This document shows positions 35,624 through 48,324 of a DNA stretch of 64,000 bases, piece after piece. Source of the stretch: Tetrapyrgos nigripes (lineage: Eukaryota; Basidiomycota; Agaricomycetes; Agaricales; Campanellaceae); the NCBI GenBank assembly GCA_013368315.1, contig JAACJM010000176.1, positions 1 through 64,000 on the forward strand, in the 5' to 3' direction. Position 1 is the stretch's first letter. Each line of letters opens with the position of its first letter. Below the pieces are notes generated by a model. The model worked only from the letters and a program-made list of their open reading frames with translations. It was not told the origin of the DNA and did not search any database. A program made the position numbers and the translations under genes.

Positions 35624-37372
35624 ATGTGCGCGTATTCTGATCATATCCCTCTACCACCAATCGACATTTCACGTTTCGGAGAACCATGTCCTTCCGATCC
35701 TGAAGTCCGTCAGATACGACAGCAGATAGAATACGCGGAACATCATCTCAACCAAGATGACCAGGAGATGGACCTCGTCGTCGAGAAGCGAAACGATGTC
35801 ATCCGCCGTCGTCTCAAGGACTATTATGCGTTCATCTCACCGATCCGAAAAGTCCCCTTCGAACTATGGAGCGAAATTTTTGCCTTAGCGATCTTCTCCC
35901 TTCCCGGCTGCTGTAGTCTCCAAATTACCTATGAGGACATCACTGCGCCTGTTCTCGAGCTGTCGCACGTATGTTCCCTTTGGCGAGCAGCTGCGATATC
36001 GACGCCGGTATTATGGTCAAACATGGACGTCAACTTGGCGGATGTTACGCGTATTGAGAAGATCGTTCACCTGTATCTTCGTCGTTCGGAGGGGTCGCTA
36101 CTGCAGCTGAAGCTCTGTGCGCTGGATGATTTTGATAATGGCATCGAGGCTCTCACTCCGTGCGGTTGGCACGTCTTCGAGATGCTGCTAGAGGTATCAA
36201 ACCGCTGGTCCCATGCCGCATTCGAGTTCTGGTGGGAGCTGTTGGACGACAAAAAAATTGAAGACAAACTCAAAACGCTGTCATGGAACTGCGAGTTCCT
36301 TCAGTCCTTTAATGTGGATTTCAATGGCGACATCCCAGAGAACGCTGAGGACGCTGCTCAATCACCACGTCTCTTCCAATTATTGAAACGAGCTCCGCGA
36401 TTGCAGATTCTAGGATTGGCTCCATTGAGAAAATGGTTCCTCCTTCCTTTTGCGCAGTTGCAGGATCTGGCCAGCATTTCTCGGGTGGACGACGTTCTCA
36501 GTTGCTTCACCATGTGTTCCAATCTACAAAAACTCGACCTTGTCATCATCAACTTTTCTCGTCGTACCCTACCTGACACTAGACGTATAGAACATACCAA
36601 GCTGCGTAGTCTTACTTGGAGACTGCATTCTTCACATGGTCCGGATATCCACTCACTACTCTTTCTACCGTCTCTCACCGAGCTCGCGTTCTCAACTCCA
36701 GTTGATTATAAACTGCAAGATGCACCGAGGCTCTGCAGCAGTATCCAGGATTTTTTGCGAACTCACTCCAAATGCCAGCTCAAATCCCTGAAGCTTGGTG
36801 CCGGATTCTATATCTCTGACGAGGACCTTTTGCAAATGTTATCCTTGATCCCGACAATTACTCATCTCGAGCTCTCTTCTTGCGAGTTCAGAGGCTTCAT
36901 GCCACCTTTCTTCAAAGGCTTGACCTTGCGTATTGCTGATACAGGGAACGACAGCGCCGGCATCCTTCTTCCTCGTTTAACTAACCTGCATATCTCGATT
37001 GACGAGCGTATTGGTTATGGGATCCTTTGGAAACCGATCCCATTGCAATGGTCCAACGGCTTCCCCTTTCCTCATCCTAACGACATACTGTCCATGCTCG
37101 AGTCACGACGAAAATCAGTAGAGGATTCCCAAGGACAAACGAGCCTACTGGAGTCTTTTAACCTCGAGGTGTATCTTAACAGAGTCAGAGACGATTGTTC
37201 GGTGAAGGATTGGACTACCGTTTGGTTTGGTCAGAAACTAGGATCTCATTTAAAGACTTTGGCGACGGAAGGTCTAAAGCTCAAGTTGAGGATTTCGTCT
37301 TTCAAATTTGAGCGCAACAATGAGAATGATATCAATGTGGTCACGGATGAAGAAGACCACATTATGTTCTAG
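35624..37372 (+). CDS. F-box protein, intact single-exon
   Basis: 582 residues, no introns. Starts MCAYSDHIPLPPIDISRFGE; a short coiled coil (about residues 25-65, IRQQIEYAEHHLNQDDQEMD) is followed by the F-box AFISPIRKVPFELWSEIFAL and the usual VCSLWRAAAISTPVLWSNM segment. Leucine-rich repeats run to near the C-terminus (LPSLTELAFSTPVDYKL; LLQMLSLIPTITHLELSSCE). This is the common 'coiled coil + F-box + LRR' type of Agaricomycetes and a different subfamily from the 23-27 kb pair. Likely an SCF adaptor with unknown target. The TIR element lies about 50 bases upstream. Confidence 0.85.
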   Translation: MCAYSDHIPLPPIDISRFGEPCPSDPEVRQIRQQIEYAEHHLNQDDQEMDLVVEKRNDVIRRRLKDYYAFISPIRKVPFELWSEIFALAIFSLPGCCSLQITYEDITAPVLELSHVCSLWRAAAISTPVLWSNMDVNLADVTRIEKIVHLYLRRSEGSLLQLKLCALDDFDNGIEALTPCGWHVFEMLLEVSNRWSHAAFEFWWELLDDKKIEDKLKTLSWNCEFLQSFNVDFNGDIPENAEDAAQSPRLFQLLKRAPRLQILGLAPLRKWFLLPFAQLQDLASISRVDDVLSCFTMCSNLQKLDLVIINFSRRTLPDTRRIEHTKLRSLTWRLHSSHGPDIHSLLFLPSLTELAFSTPVDYKLQDAPRLCSSIQDFLRTHSKCQLKSLKLGAGFYISDEDLLQMLSLIPTITHLELSSCEFRGFMPPFFKGLTLRIADTGNDSAGILLPRLTNLHISIDERIGYGILWKPIPLQWSNGFPFPHPNDILSMLESRRKSVEDSQGQTSLLESFNLEVYLNRVRDDCSVKDWTTVWFGQKLGSHLKTLATEGLKLKLRISSFKFERNNENDINVVTDEEDHIMF

Positions 37373-37968
37373 TCTTGTGGTATGTGACCTTGACGGATTC
37401 TTCGAGAAAACATGATCTGACTGCGTTTCAGGGAATGCTGTGACGAAGCGTCTTTATTTGGAGGATTTATTTGCGTTATAGTCATGTACTATTTACGAAC
37501 TACGTACCATACAAATGCCCAATCCTTTTTTGTGCATTGTCTACAGTCCTTGGCCTACTATCGCTGTCTATGATCAGTGAACTACCTTCTACCTCTTCTA
37601 AAAACAGCTGTGCTAGCCTATGCCAATGACAGGCATCACAGCACAAGCAAATCGTCCATGGCTCACACTGGCGGTCGTCTGGGAAACTCAGGCCGGATAC
37701 CCTTATGATAGATCCAAACAAGGAGCCGCAGAACTTCAGCTTTGTGAGTTCTTTTGGTGCGCGGGCCTTCATTTCACTCCTTTGTGTTTTGAATAGTATC
37801 TCATTCATATTTATCGTACATTCGCCAAAAATACTGGACGCATATGTAATAAGCACACAAAACATAACCACAGAAAAGAACGAAGACAACAGAAAAAGCA
37901 TGGTAAAAGCAAAGTGTCGCGAAAGAAAGGGTGAAAATCATAATCATCGTAGATCAATAAGGAATAAC
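37373..37968. other. convergent intergenic region
   Basis: Lies between the F-box stop and the Ase1 stop. No gene supported. Confidence 0.6.
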
Positions 37969-40638
37969 CTAATCCTCCTCCTCCTCCTTCAATCCTGAAA
38001 ACGCGTGGACCGGCCACCTTGAGGAACTGAGCCCCATCCCCATTCCGACATCCGTGAGCTCCATACTAGGTCTAGGCTTGAAACTCTCTCTCTTCGCTCT
38101 GGATGCTTTCCTTTCTGCATAATTCGATGTTGAAGTCGAAGAGGACAATGATGATCCAGATACATTCCTGTTCTTTGCAGCACCCATACCATACCCTCTG
38201 TTCGTTGTCGAAGCCGTCCGAATCCCGATAGGGAAACCTCCCGATCCTGCATGCCCACTAGGATACGCACTCGTGAACACCCCTCCCGTTGGCATACGTC
38301 CGTGTCCTAGCGCATGATGCTGCGTGCCAGGCTTGGGTATAGGCATCGATATGGGCACAGGTACCGGTCTAGGAAGTGATGAAGACACATTTGTGGTTGA
38401 CTGCTGCAACCTAGCACCCCCAGGTATCTTTGAAGGCGAGATGTCTCTCTTCTTTCCCGAAACCCCGTACCCAGAAGCCCCGACACCATTGACTGCACGA
38501 TGTGCACCCAAAGGTGCTCTACCACCCGAGTCATCCCCTAGTTTCTGCCTCTTATTTGGCGGTGCAGAATTGACTTGAGAATGAGGTGCTGATCGGACAG
38601 CTGGCGTGACGGTACCAGAAGCTTTCCCGGTGCCACAGTGTGGTGCATAACCACCCTGATTAACAGGAGTCGTAGCTCTTGGAGGAACAGATCCTGCTCG
38701 CGGCTTGTTGTTGCGTTTGTTCCCGTTCTCCTTATCAGCAGCACTGACGGTTTCCATCAGAAGCTGAAGCATGCTTTCACCGTGAACGAGGAAGGGGCGG
38801 TCGACTTCTTGTTCCCAGATTGGGATGGTGGCAAGGAGGTCTTGTTCAAGCTGTGGAGAAAAAATGATGAATTAGAGTAAGCAACAAGCAAAGACGTGAC
38901 GGCACATACTCTGGGCTTTTCCTTCTGAACTCGCTTCCTCATCTTCTCTTCTCTCAAAAGACGTCCTGGATCTCTGGACCCTCGGCCAGTCAGACGACTT
39001 TGGTCGCTAGCGGCAGCAGCCAACTCTCGCTCTTCATCGCATATCTCAAAGTACTTCCTCACGCTTGCAAGAAGTGGTGCTTTGAGCCTCTTCTCCTCTT
39101 GCAACTTCCTAATCTCATCTTCATGAATGCCAAACAACTCTTCCGTATGCTCGTCTGTGCCGAATCGGTAGTTAGCAAAAGAAGAAAAAAGATTGACAAA
39201 AGAAAACCACTTACCATCCACAAAAGCTCCAAAGGCACCTCTCTCCTCCTCTCCTGTCATCAACTCATCCCATAACCTCAAAATCTGTTCTCTGGCGCTC
39301 TGAATGAACTCTCCCATCCTTTCCCTCTTCAACTCCAACATCCTCTCCAACTCTTCCTCATAAGCCCTAACACACTCTTCTGTGCTGCCCCGGTTCATGT
39401 CAACGAACACATCCATATCCTCTTGATCCACTTTCAGCCTCTGCCATAGAGGTTCTAGTTGATCATACATGGCCTGGATATGTGACTCTCGTCTTCGTTT
39501 AGTTTCTTCGAGGGTCGAGCACAAATGAGATGCCCAAGACATGAGCGCTGGGGTTGGATTAACGTTGTTGAGGCCGAGAGGTGGAGAGTTGGGCGGCTGA
39601 GATGAAGCAGAACGGCCCTCTGCCTCGGCTTCTTCGATGCGGGCGACAAAGGTAGCGAAGACGCGTTGGTGAGCTGTGTCAGAAGATGAAGAAGAGAAAG
39701 GGGAGTCTTCGTCATCTGATTCGAGTAATGGCGAATAGTCCTTGGAAGAACGGGAAGCAGGAGTGGGTGTTGTGAGGACGAAAGGGTCAGAGGAGGGTGT
39801 GTGGAGTCCGAGTGAGGATGTGGATCGCGAGTTGGAAGATGAAGTAGAGCACGGTATGGGTTCAAGGTCCTCTAATGTGGGTGGTGTGATCCCTAGTTCA
39901 GTATAAAGCCAGTCTATCTGAACGAAGAGTTCGGATAATTGGTTGAGACGTTTGAGCTGCAGAGACTAGTCAGGGTTGCACTGAGAGGTAAATAAATGAG
40001 ACTTACTACTTCGCTCTTGCCTCTGACAAGCTCTTTCTCCAACTTGGAGAATCTCTCGGGTGTGACGTCTCGGTTGCTACTCTCGTCGAGAACACCTTCC
40101 TGCGCTGGTCCAGGAGTTGGATGAAGGATATCATGGCTGAAGAAGCCAGGGTCAAGTGTCCGAGCGAGAGCATTGAGACGGTTTGTGAGATTTGTTAATT
40201 GCTCGAGTTTGGTATGGTACAACTAGTAAATCGTCAGTACACAGCGAATCGATACCGCTAAGTGACACCTACTTGTCTGAGTTTCTCTTGGTATTCTGAT
40301 GCCTGTTCAAATCTTCTCGGAAGAACGGTTTCCTTCCTCAATTCTCCAACGCTAGTTCCTGTAGCTTTGATGTTTCCACCTAGTGCCTTGGAATATTTCA
40401 AGCACTCGACTTCGACCAAGTCGCACTTTTCCAGCCATTTCTCCACTTCTGTCTGTCTCGACTCTACTTGTTCTTCAACACTGTGCATGAGCTTCTGCTG
40501 GAGCGTCTTGAGCTCGTCTTCTAGAGCCGTCGCTGGGAGACCGAGCTGGGCATGGAGAGTTGGTAAAAGTTGGGTTTGAGTTTGTAAATGTGTATGAAGG
40601 GTATTGAGGATATTTGTTAAACTAGACGGCGGCGTCAT
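37969..40638 (-). CDS. ase1: microtubule bundling protein Ase1/PRC1/MAP65
   Basis: Cross-links antiparallel microtubules at the spindle midzone and supports anaphase B and cytokinesis. Five to six exons. The N-terminal dimerisation coiled coil starts MTPPSSLTNILNTLHTHLQT and has QAQLLPTLHAQLGLPATALE-like heptads. The spectrin-like microtubule-binding region includes LEETKRRRESHIQAMYDQLE, a DMDVFVDMNRG segment, and the family signature RLLREEKMRKRVQKEKPR (about 38960-38910). After a clean intron LEQDLLATIPIWEQE follows, then a long basic Ser/Pro-rich disordered tail (sites for Cdk-type phosphorylation are typical in the family) ending GLKEEEED. I start at 40638 rather than the upstream ATG at 40683 because the family N-terminus begins at the LxxLHxHL region. 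Confidence 0.92.
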
Positions 40639-41096
40639 ATCGCCCGGTAGGAGGATTATTGTCAAGAATACAGGATATCGCAAGGAACGGTCGTGAAGGT
40701 CGTGGAAAGAGTTTGAAAAACGCGAGCGACGCGGTTGAACTCAACAACACGTGACCAATCCACTTCCTTTTTTGAAATCTTCCGCATCCTAATCAGAATT
40801 TCCTTCAAAAAATCCAAGAAAAGCTGTGAGGATATTCCAAGCTCAGGTAAGCTCAAGGTGCTGTGCTCGCAGTCGAAGCAGTGCGCGTCAGCACAAATAA
40901 ATACTTTGTGTCACACTTGTCACACCTGTAACACTACGTGCGAAAGACAGACGTCTCTAGACTCTACCGCCTTCTCCCATCTACTCCACCACTTCCTCAT
41001 CGTTTGATACGGTGAGCTCGCTGTTTCTCATCCTTGTCGCAGCCCTAAGTGTCTGATTCGATCTTTTTATCCCAAACAGACCTCAAGACCCACATC
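40639..41096. promoter_or_regulatory. divergent promoter region ase1 / VAMP
   Basis: A 458-base gap drives two head-to-head genes. No TATA box stands out near either gene; a CT-rich stretch (about 40960-41000) precedes the SNARE start. Confidence 0.5.
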
Positions 41097-41818
41097 ATGT
41101 CAGTCTGCGATCTCTGGCTCCACGCCAGCACACATTGACCTTCTTCTCTTTCTCGATCTCTCTTTTCTAGGTCTGAACCTTACGACCCATATGTTCCCCG
41201 TGGTGGATCATCTTCCAACCCTGGTGGCGGAGGAAACGCAAAGACAGCAGCTATTCAGGCACAAATCGACGATACTGTAGGGATTATGCGAGAAAACATA
41301 ACAAAGGTGGCAGAGAGGGGTGAACGACTTGATTCGCTGCAGGATAAGACAGGTTCGTCTTCTTCGTTGCTGAGGTCGAATGCGCCTGCTTTGCTCTGTG
41401 CTGCACTTTGCTGCTGTGTCATCCCGTTGTGTTGTGCGGTCAACTTGATACTTACTCACACCTTCCTCAGACAACCTTGCTGTATCTGCACAGGGATTCC
41501 GTCGGGGAGCAAACCGGGTCAGAAAGGTATGTAGCCGCTGTTCTTCACTGCTCTGCTGAAGTCGTTGCTCATTTTACCGCTCCGCACCAGAATATGTGGT
41601 ATGTCATATAGCTTGTGTCATAATCATCAAACCGCCCCGCTCACAAATATTCTCGGCATGTAGGTGGAAGGACATGAAGGCGAGTACAGCTCTGCTTCCG
41701 GCGCCCTTACTCAGAGTTACTGACGGATTCGTTCCAACAGATGCGCATCATCATCGGTGTTGCAATTGCCGTCATCATCGTCATCATAGTCGTCTCTGTT
41801 GTGAAAGCAACAAAATAA
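41097..41818 (+). CDS. snc1: synaptobrevin/VAMP v-SNARE (Snc-type)
   Basis: 113-residue R-SNARE for fusion of secretory vesicles with the plasma membrane. The start codon is split: exon 1 contributes A and T (41097-41098), the intron begins GTCAGT, and exon 2 (from 41171) supplies G, giving [13 protein letters not shown]. The SNARE motif runs from [20 protein letters not shown] through the zero-layer Arg in VAERGERL to [17 protein letters not shown]. The juxtamembrane NMWWKDMKMR is nearly invariant in the family. A single C-terminal helix ([19 protein letters not shown]) ends KATK and stop. The intron after WWKDMK has a GC donor (AAG|GCGAGT) and ends in CAG. A proline/glycine-rich short N-terminus is usual. 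Confidence 0.93.
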
Positions 41819-42349
41819 TTTATTCGTTACCCTACCTTCGCGACGACTTCTCCCTTCTTCTTCCCTCTTCCTATCTTTACCATTCACCGTGCCCCAACCC
41901 ATTTCATCCGCTGGTTGGTCCTTCCTGCAGTGCAGTCTGTATACAGTACTGCTGTGTTGTATCTATGCATTTATGGTATTATTCCCCTGTCCGTCCCCTG
42001 TCCTTCTAACATACATACGTATCCCCCAGCAACTCTAATCTTATTGCAACAGAGTGGGTGGATTCTTGTTGCCGCTCAATTTGTGGACTAGTTTTCTTCT
42101 GATTCTGCTTTTTCTTTGTCTGTGTACTTCGTGTTTCTGAATTACATGCGGATTTTACTCCACACCTAAAACCTCGTTGGACAGCAATTGTGTGATTGCT
42201 GCATATTGTTTGTTAGGCAGACTGAAACGCTGTTACACCGGTTGTGCTCGTCTGGTCTTGAGAACGAATCAAGAGCAAAGGCTGGGCCGCCATGCAAGAA
42301 ATACCTTGAAAATTTTCTTGGGTATACGGCGTAAATATACGACGGCGGA
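41819..42349. other. intergenic, nothing recognised
   Basis: Downstream of the SNARE gene and of the leftward F-box relic. No gene seen. Confidence 0.5.
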
Positions 42350-44001
42350 CTATGATACAATTACTCCAAGAGAACATTGCGCAACACTAAGCAGCAACCC
42401 CACTTTTTCGCACTGCTTCAGTCTCGACATTGCGCCCGCATGAAGATCCCTCTTATACACTTCGAGAGTGAAGCTTCCAAGCATTCTGGCTAGCCGTTCA
42501 TGAACCCTGTTATCGGGGTCAATGGCAAACGGGCTACGGAACATCACCGTATCTTCAATGAAGACATCTGTGTCAAGGGGAGGGTCTGGCTTTTCTGAGG
42601 ACACATGCCACCAGTTTACAACGTAGAACATTGTTATGTCAGATCAGGAACGATAACAGGGAGATTGGGTTCTCGAATGGCCCGGAGTGCTTTAAAAAGC
42701 TCGGGAATGTCGAGATGAGGATGAGAATTCGTCAGAGAAAGTGCTAGGAGAGCCGGAAGGCGTCTGAGAAATCTGACGATATATTCCGTCTCGCCAATGT
42801 CCAAATGCGTCGAGATCATTTTCGTAAGCTGGAACGGTGATCGTCGGTGGAGATCTACCAAGTGCGGTACAACTAATGACGATGGTGGGACACTCTGGAT
42901 AGTTTGGGGTAAGTGGAGGTCTAGCCAATCGAGGCATGTAAGTCGCAACTCGTTGAAAAACCCTGCTGCGCAGTCAACTTGTAAGAATTGAACTGCGAGG
43001 TGGCGTAAACGAGGGAGTTCGAGGGGCGTTTGATTGTCAACGGGATCGGTAGAAAAGCTGACGATACCAAACAGGGTGCCATCCTCCAATAACGGACAAG
43101 CCCTGATGATGTCTCGCAGGACGGGAAGATCCATGGCTGGGCAGATCAGAGTCAATTTCGCGATGTAGGAAGTAGGGAAGGGAAAATCAAGATATGAGTT
43201 TAGATCCCCAGGCCTGGCAGTGGACCCTAAAAACTCCAATGCTAAGAGGCGCGTCGCGGTTTTGAAAAATCCAAGATGCTGCAAGACAACTGAAAAGTCT
43301 TTATCTGTTCCTGTCCGAGGGACAGTGATGCAGGTCTCTTCAAGATGGGGAAGAGAAAGTTGTTCAAGGTTTTCGCGCACGGGCGCGTACTCGATGAACT
43401 CCGAGGATAGGCAACTTCAAGTAACGCAGGCGTCCACAGATGGACACGAGCAAATCTCCATAAGAGTTCTACTGTTCATCACTGGTTGTATATCCGACAT
43501 AACAGATGCCGAAATTGACCAGAAGAGAACCGCTGCGCTGCAATCACTCGGCCATGAGGAATGTGGGAGGGACTTTGTCGGCGTATGATTCCGGAAGCAT
43601 CTTGGTCCAAAGGCGAGGCGCCCTACGCACAACATCTCTCCAGGATGAGCAGATTTGGGAGAGTAATACAGGTAGAAGCCTGCCATAAAGACCCATATCT
43701 GTTAGGTATACTCTCCGAGATCGGCGCCAAGGGCGTTCGCTGTGTTTGAGTCCCAACTCAAGGTACCGAAAGAATATCGCTTCCAAGATTTCCGCTGGAA
43801 GATGTCTACCGTTCGTTCTCGCTGAGCCTGGATTTGCTGGAGTAGCTGTTCTTCCGTGTCTTCAGAAGCCTTGGGGACCATGATAATACGGGCTTCCTCA
43901 TCCTCCAGTCTGCGCTGCAGTAATGCAGTAATGTGAAGGGGAAGAAAGATAGGCTCGCATATCTTTTTATCAGAGAGGTATTCGTCGAGGGACTCGATCA
44001 T
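42350..44001 (-). pseudogene. F-box gene with several frameshifts
   Basis: Reads as the same family as the 25.7-kb F-box protein, broken into consecutive frames. Start region MIESLDEYLSDKKICEPIFL; a frameshift near 43800 inside the box (one frame loses it, another reads EAIFFRYLELG and CSSWRDVVRRAPRLWTKMLP). A long frame 43380-42634 (LEQLSLPHLEETCI...DIIRACPLLEDGTLF...LDIPELFKALRAI) ends at a stop after VPDLT. The C-terminal frame 42631-42350 contains SFTLEVYKRDLHAGAMSRLK. At least three disabling changes. Confidence 0.8.
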
Positions 44002-44656
44002 GAGCACCAGGGCTTGATAAAAATTTAAACCACGTAGTTCTATGCAGACGCGTTCCGAGAATCGAGATGAAACGCTATACATCTCTTCAGTAAACGCAAC
44101 TCTGAGAATTAGAGAATCGTGCTCACCAAGAAACCCGAGCAAGTTTCTCAAGCTATGGTGGAAGCTACAGCGGATACAATTGATTTCTTCAAGATTTCTT
44201 CGTCCCAGCGTACAGTCGAATATTTTCACAGCTCTTTGAGACGACCTGGAGATACTCTGACCGTTCAGAACACAGTTATACTTGAGCAGACGGATGCTGA
44301 CTTACCAGATCGTCTTGAGATCGTCAAGGCTTCAAGTTCAACCTAGATCAGTGGATTCTAGTTGCTTGTAACAGATGGAGAAGCCAAATAAACAACTAGA
44401 ATTCTTCTTGACCGTGAACGTGCTTTTCATAGCTCAACACTCCAGGAAGAAGCTAGCCCTGAAACGGCCGGAAGATCCAAGCAGTACATTTTTGTCGCTT
44501 CAAATCTGACTGAGAGGTAACAAAACAATTTTGTCGAACTTTAATCAAGTCTGCGTCCTGAGCTATCATCCAAGGCCTTAGCTCTTCTACTACATCTGAC
44601 TGAACAAACATTGCAAGATTAACTGCAAACATCATTATCAACGAACAGATCCTATC
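44002..44656. other. intergenic, nothing recognised
   Basis: A short leftward frame continues past the F-box relic's start but without support. The upstream region of the gene at 44657. Confidence 0.5.
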
Positions 44657-47511
44657 ATGGTCCGCTTAGCTGGCAATCCATCCCAATCCCATTCCAAAGT
44701 TACACCAACATTCATGTCTTCTACAGCCACATCGAAATCCCCATCATCTAATAATTCAGGTGCACAGGTTCAGCCTCATAGGAACGTCCCTCTTCAGACT
44801 ACTCCGAGTCGACCTCAGCCCCAAACTCGACCTCCACCAAGCGCGTGGATATTACCTGCCCATACAGCACTGGCCAGGGAAAGTGCCCCTGCAATGAGGA
44901 TCACATATGAGACTTTGACTCGGAGGAAGGCAAAGCCCAAGGACTCTTTGCCGCCGGATGGGCCATTTAGCGAGGGTCTGAGGACAGCTTTGAGTCAGGC
45001 CATGCGTGGACGGGAAGAAGAACCACAAACCGGGGACACATATCTACCACAACCAACACCAACGGCGGATCAACGAGTCAAATCCAGGTACACCTCCTAC
45101 AGCTCCGATTTCATAAATGAACCGTTAGGAAAAGGAAGTGCATCGGACTATGCACGTCATAGCATCATGGACAACCTCAGGTTAAGTGGGCGCCTGAGCT
45201 CATTTCCGGGAATCAACCTGAGTTCAGGAAAGACAATGGTCAATCGCAACTTGGACACGGACGTGGTAGCAGGTCAACAACGTGATGATGAAATAGCTCC
45301 CCAACCACTCGACCACCAGGATGTCGCAGAGCCTGACTTTGACTACTTCAACAATATGGATCACCCACTAGCTAACGAATTGGACTCTGCCTACATCCTC
45401 AATGGTTCTGATGGAGAAGATCGGGACATGGATTGGATCATGGAATCTTTCTTAGAGGACCTCTTCAATGAACCGCGTCTCAATGCTGCAGGCTCTCGCT
45501 CTAAAGGCCTTCGTACCAACGAGGATGATGACGGAGAATCACTCGAGGAACAAGACATCGACGGGTATTCTTTCGTCGGCTTTGTATCTGACGATGATGG
45601 AGATGACCAGGAAGGCCCGGTGGCCGAAACCCCAATTTTGGACGCGGAAAGTACTGGTCCAGATGCTATGAAGAACGCTGGTAATTGGGACAATCGTGTT
45701 CAGAGTGATGGTGGAGCTTGGGGGGCTTCGGGTGCCAGTGGTTGGGGTGACAATGCTGGATCTGGTGCTTGGGGCAATGAAAACAATGCTGTAGGCTGGG
45801 GTAGCGGTTCGGGCAGGAGGGATCCAGTTCAGACCCCACACAACTCAGACCCAGTCCATGCCAGTTCCTATTACCCTGCAGATGCGTGGTATGATCTTCC
45901 TTTGGAGTACGCTGACACCCCGTCGCCAGTGGCTTCACCCGGTCTACAGCCCGTACCGAAACCGGTCCCAGTCTCTTTTTCACTAGCAGACAATGTCGCA
46001 CATATGAATGAAAAGACTGTTGCTTTGGGCATAGGATCTGGACAACATTCTTCAGAGGTCGCTGTGTGTTCAGATTTGGAATTTGGTGATGGTTCCATGG
46101 TGGGATTGAATGAGGATGATGGTGAGGGTGAAAATGGAAGTGCGCACAAATCGTCAAAGCTGAAGCCGAAGCCGGAGATGAAACCAAAGCAAGCACTGGG
46201 TCCCAATGAGAGGAGAGAAGTGTTTCGGCAAGGTGCCCGGTGAGTTAACTCTCGATCCTCAAATGCTGGATCAGGGTATTGACAGGAGTGACGCCTGTTC
46301 TGTGCGGTTTTTTCCCATCTAGGTTGACTTTGGACATAATCGGCCTGACATGGGACCTAAACCGTGCCCGTGCGAAGAAGGCGCTGACCAGTACTGATCC
46401 CCAAAGGCAAACACAGGGTCTGGAGAAGTCAGAACTACATCTCCTACTTCAGAACCATCTCCAAATCAAGGATAGGGAACAAGAAGAGGAACGAGAGGAA
46501 GAGGGTGATGATGGAGGTTTGCTGAAGGCAGAAGAGATGGAAAAGGTATTGGAGGAGAAGTTCAGGGAGTTGAAGATGCTGGGTTTTCCTGAGCTGTTAG
46601 GCATGGGATATGGAGATCAAGCTGTGGATCACAATGGTGAAGCAGAGGAAGAAAGTAATGATCTGCAAGCCGCTATTGAAGATCTTCGTCGACAGGCTGA
46701 AGAGGTTAAGAGTTGGGTAGAGACGCTAAAAGAAATCAAAGCAGAACGTGCTTCGAACGAACACCTCCCACCCCTACCCTCATCTCTATCTCCATCCTCG
46801 TCCACTTCTTCGGAAAGCAGCCTAAACCCTCGTGTCTGTCTCTCGGGGGAAGAAGCTGCGCATTGGGATACGTTGAAAGGCCGTGTGTTGGAAATTGACG
46901 AAAAAGCTGAAGATAGTTTGCGAGAGAGGGTATACGTATGGCAGTGGGATGGAGATCAACGATGCTATCCCGAGCAATTTCCTATATTTAGAGGTGGATT
47001 TGGACGCAGAGATGGCGGAGCCTGTGGAGGAGGTAGACGAAGTCCCTATCATCCGGGAAACCAAAGGCCCGGGTATGACATCCCAGAGAGGATTCGCTCT
47101 CAAGAGCAGGCCATTCAGCACTTGAAGCAGCGAAAAGATAAACTTATGCAAGATCTCGTCGAGGTGAATCCACGCCAAAGAGATTTGACTATCTTGTTTT
47201 CTGATATACAATAACAGAGTAAGAAACGACTCCGCGAACTCAGGAAACAGTCTTGGTACCGTCAGAAAACCTTGACTTCCCTCCGCCAACACGCCCAGCT
47301 GGTCTTCGATGTCAACAGAGCAATTTACTTCTGCGTAAAGAAGATATTCCGCGAGGAAATAGAGCCGGGGTTGGATACTCTGCAAAAGAGTTTTCAGGAA
47401 ATTGTCCAAGGGAGAAGAGAGAGACTGCGACGCAAACTGGATGAGATTGTTGAAATCGTGAAGAAGTTGGCATATTTTGGGAGTAATAGGGATGTCCCTA
47501 ATATTGTGTAG
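44657..47511 (+). CDS. large acidic protein with coiled coils, unrecognised
   Basis: Three large exons joined by clean introns: 44657-46240, intron GTGAGT...TCTAG ending about 46321, then LTLDIIGLTWDLNRARAKKA, and a last intron (about 47164-47217) joining QDLVE to SKKRLRELRKQSWYRQ; stop TAG at 47509-47511. The N-terminal half is disordered and Pro/Ser-rich, then strongly acidic (NEDDDGESLEEQDIDGY), followed by Gly/Trp repeats (GAWGASGASGWGDN; GAWGNENNAVGWG). The C-terminal half is charged coiled coil (EAEEESNDLQAAIEDLRRQA; DTLQKSFQEIVQGRRERLRR). Around 46930-47030 an alternative frame (EMAEPVEEVDEVPII) also looks coding, so one small intron may be missed. No known family recognised. Confidence 0.65.
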
Positions 47512-48324
47512 GAACAAGGTTGGCTGCTCATTAACATTTTGTAGTTCAGAGTGGATAAGAACAAGTCGCGTTGCGCGTTGCAGATTCAGTGTCACACTTC
47601 AAAGATGATCTTAAAGTAGCATTTCTATGTAGTGTACACTCAGCTAGTCGACGAATGCATTAAATTACACTAGGAACACAAGAACTATAATTACAACGAT
47701 ACCAATACGTACTGGGCGTGGGCGAGTGAAACAAGAAAATACGACATGCTGCAAACGTAGGGAATGAGGTGGTGGTAGTAATGATATATTAATAGCGCAG
47801 AGAGACAGAGACAGGCAACTGAGATGGAAAGGCAAGTCCGTATGCGAGAGTCTGAAGACGATGTACAAAGAGGGAAGGATAAGTAGGCCTAATGACCTTC
47901 CATAGCAATGGTGAACAAGGAAATGAGTGAGCGATGATTTATGGTGGGGCCCTGGGGGTATCAGCAATAAATGTCTTATGCCTTCTAAGCATACACCCAA
48001 CTTCCATCTTCGATACCCAAACGTCCATCTACCCCTTTCTCTTCTAACCAGTTAGGTCCACTAGCTGTAGTGGTCCGAATAGTCGAATCCAGTCGATATG
48101 GCCGGTCAAATTGTCGAGCTGGGTATCAATCCGGTTCCAGTAAACATCTTCGTCTACCCACGTCCCCTCCACCTCCTGCTGCTTCCAGCTTCCTCGTCTC
48201 ATCTTACAACTTCCATCTTACACAGTCCAACCGGAAATCTCCTTGATGAGTCTAACACAACCGCGGCCAACGATGCACATCCACAAGCGTATTCGTTTCA
48301 ATGTCGTTATCATGATCATGATTA
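47512..48324. other. convergent intergenic region
   Basis: Gap of 813 bases between two converging genes. No coding signal supported on either strand. Confidence 0.5.
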
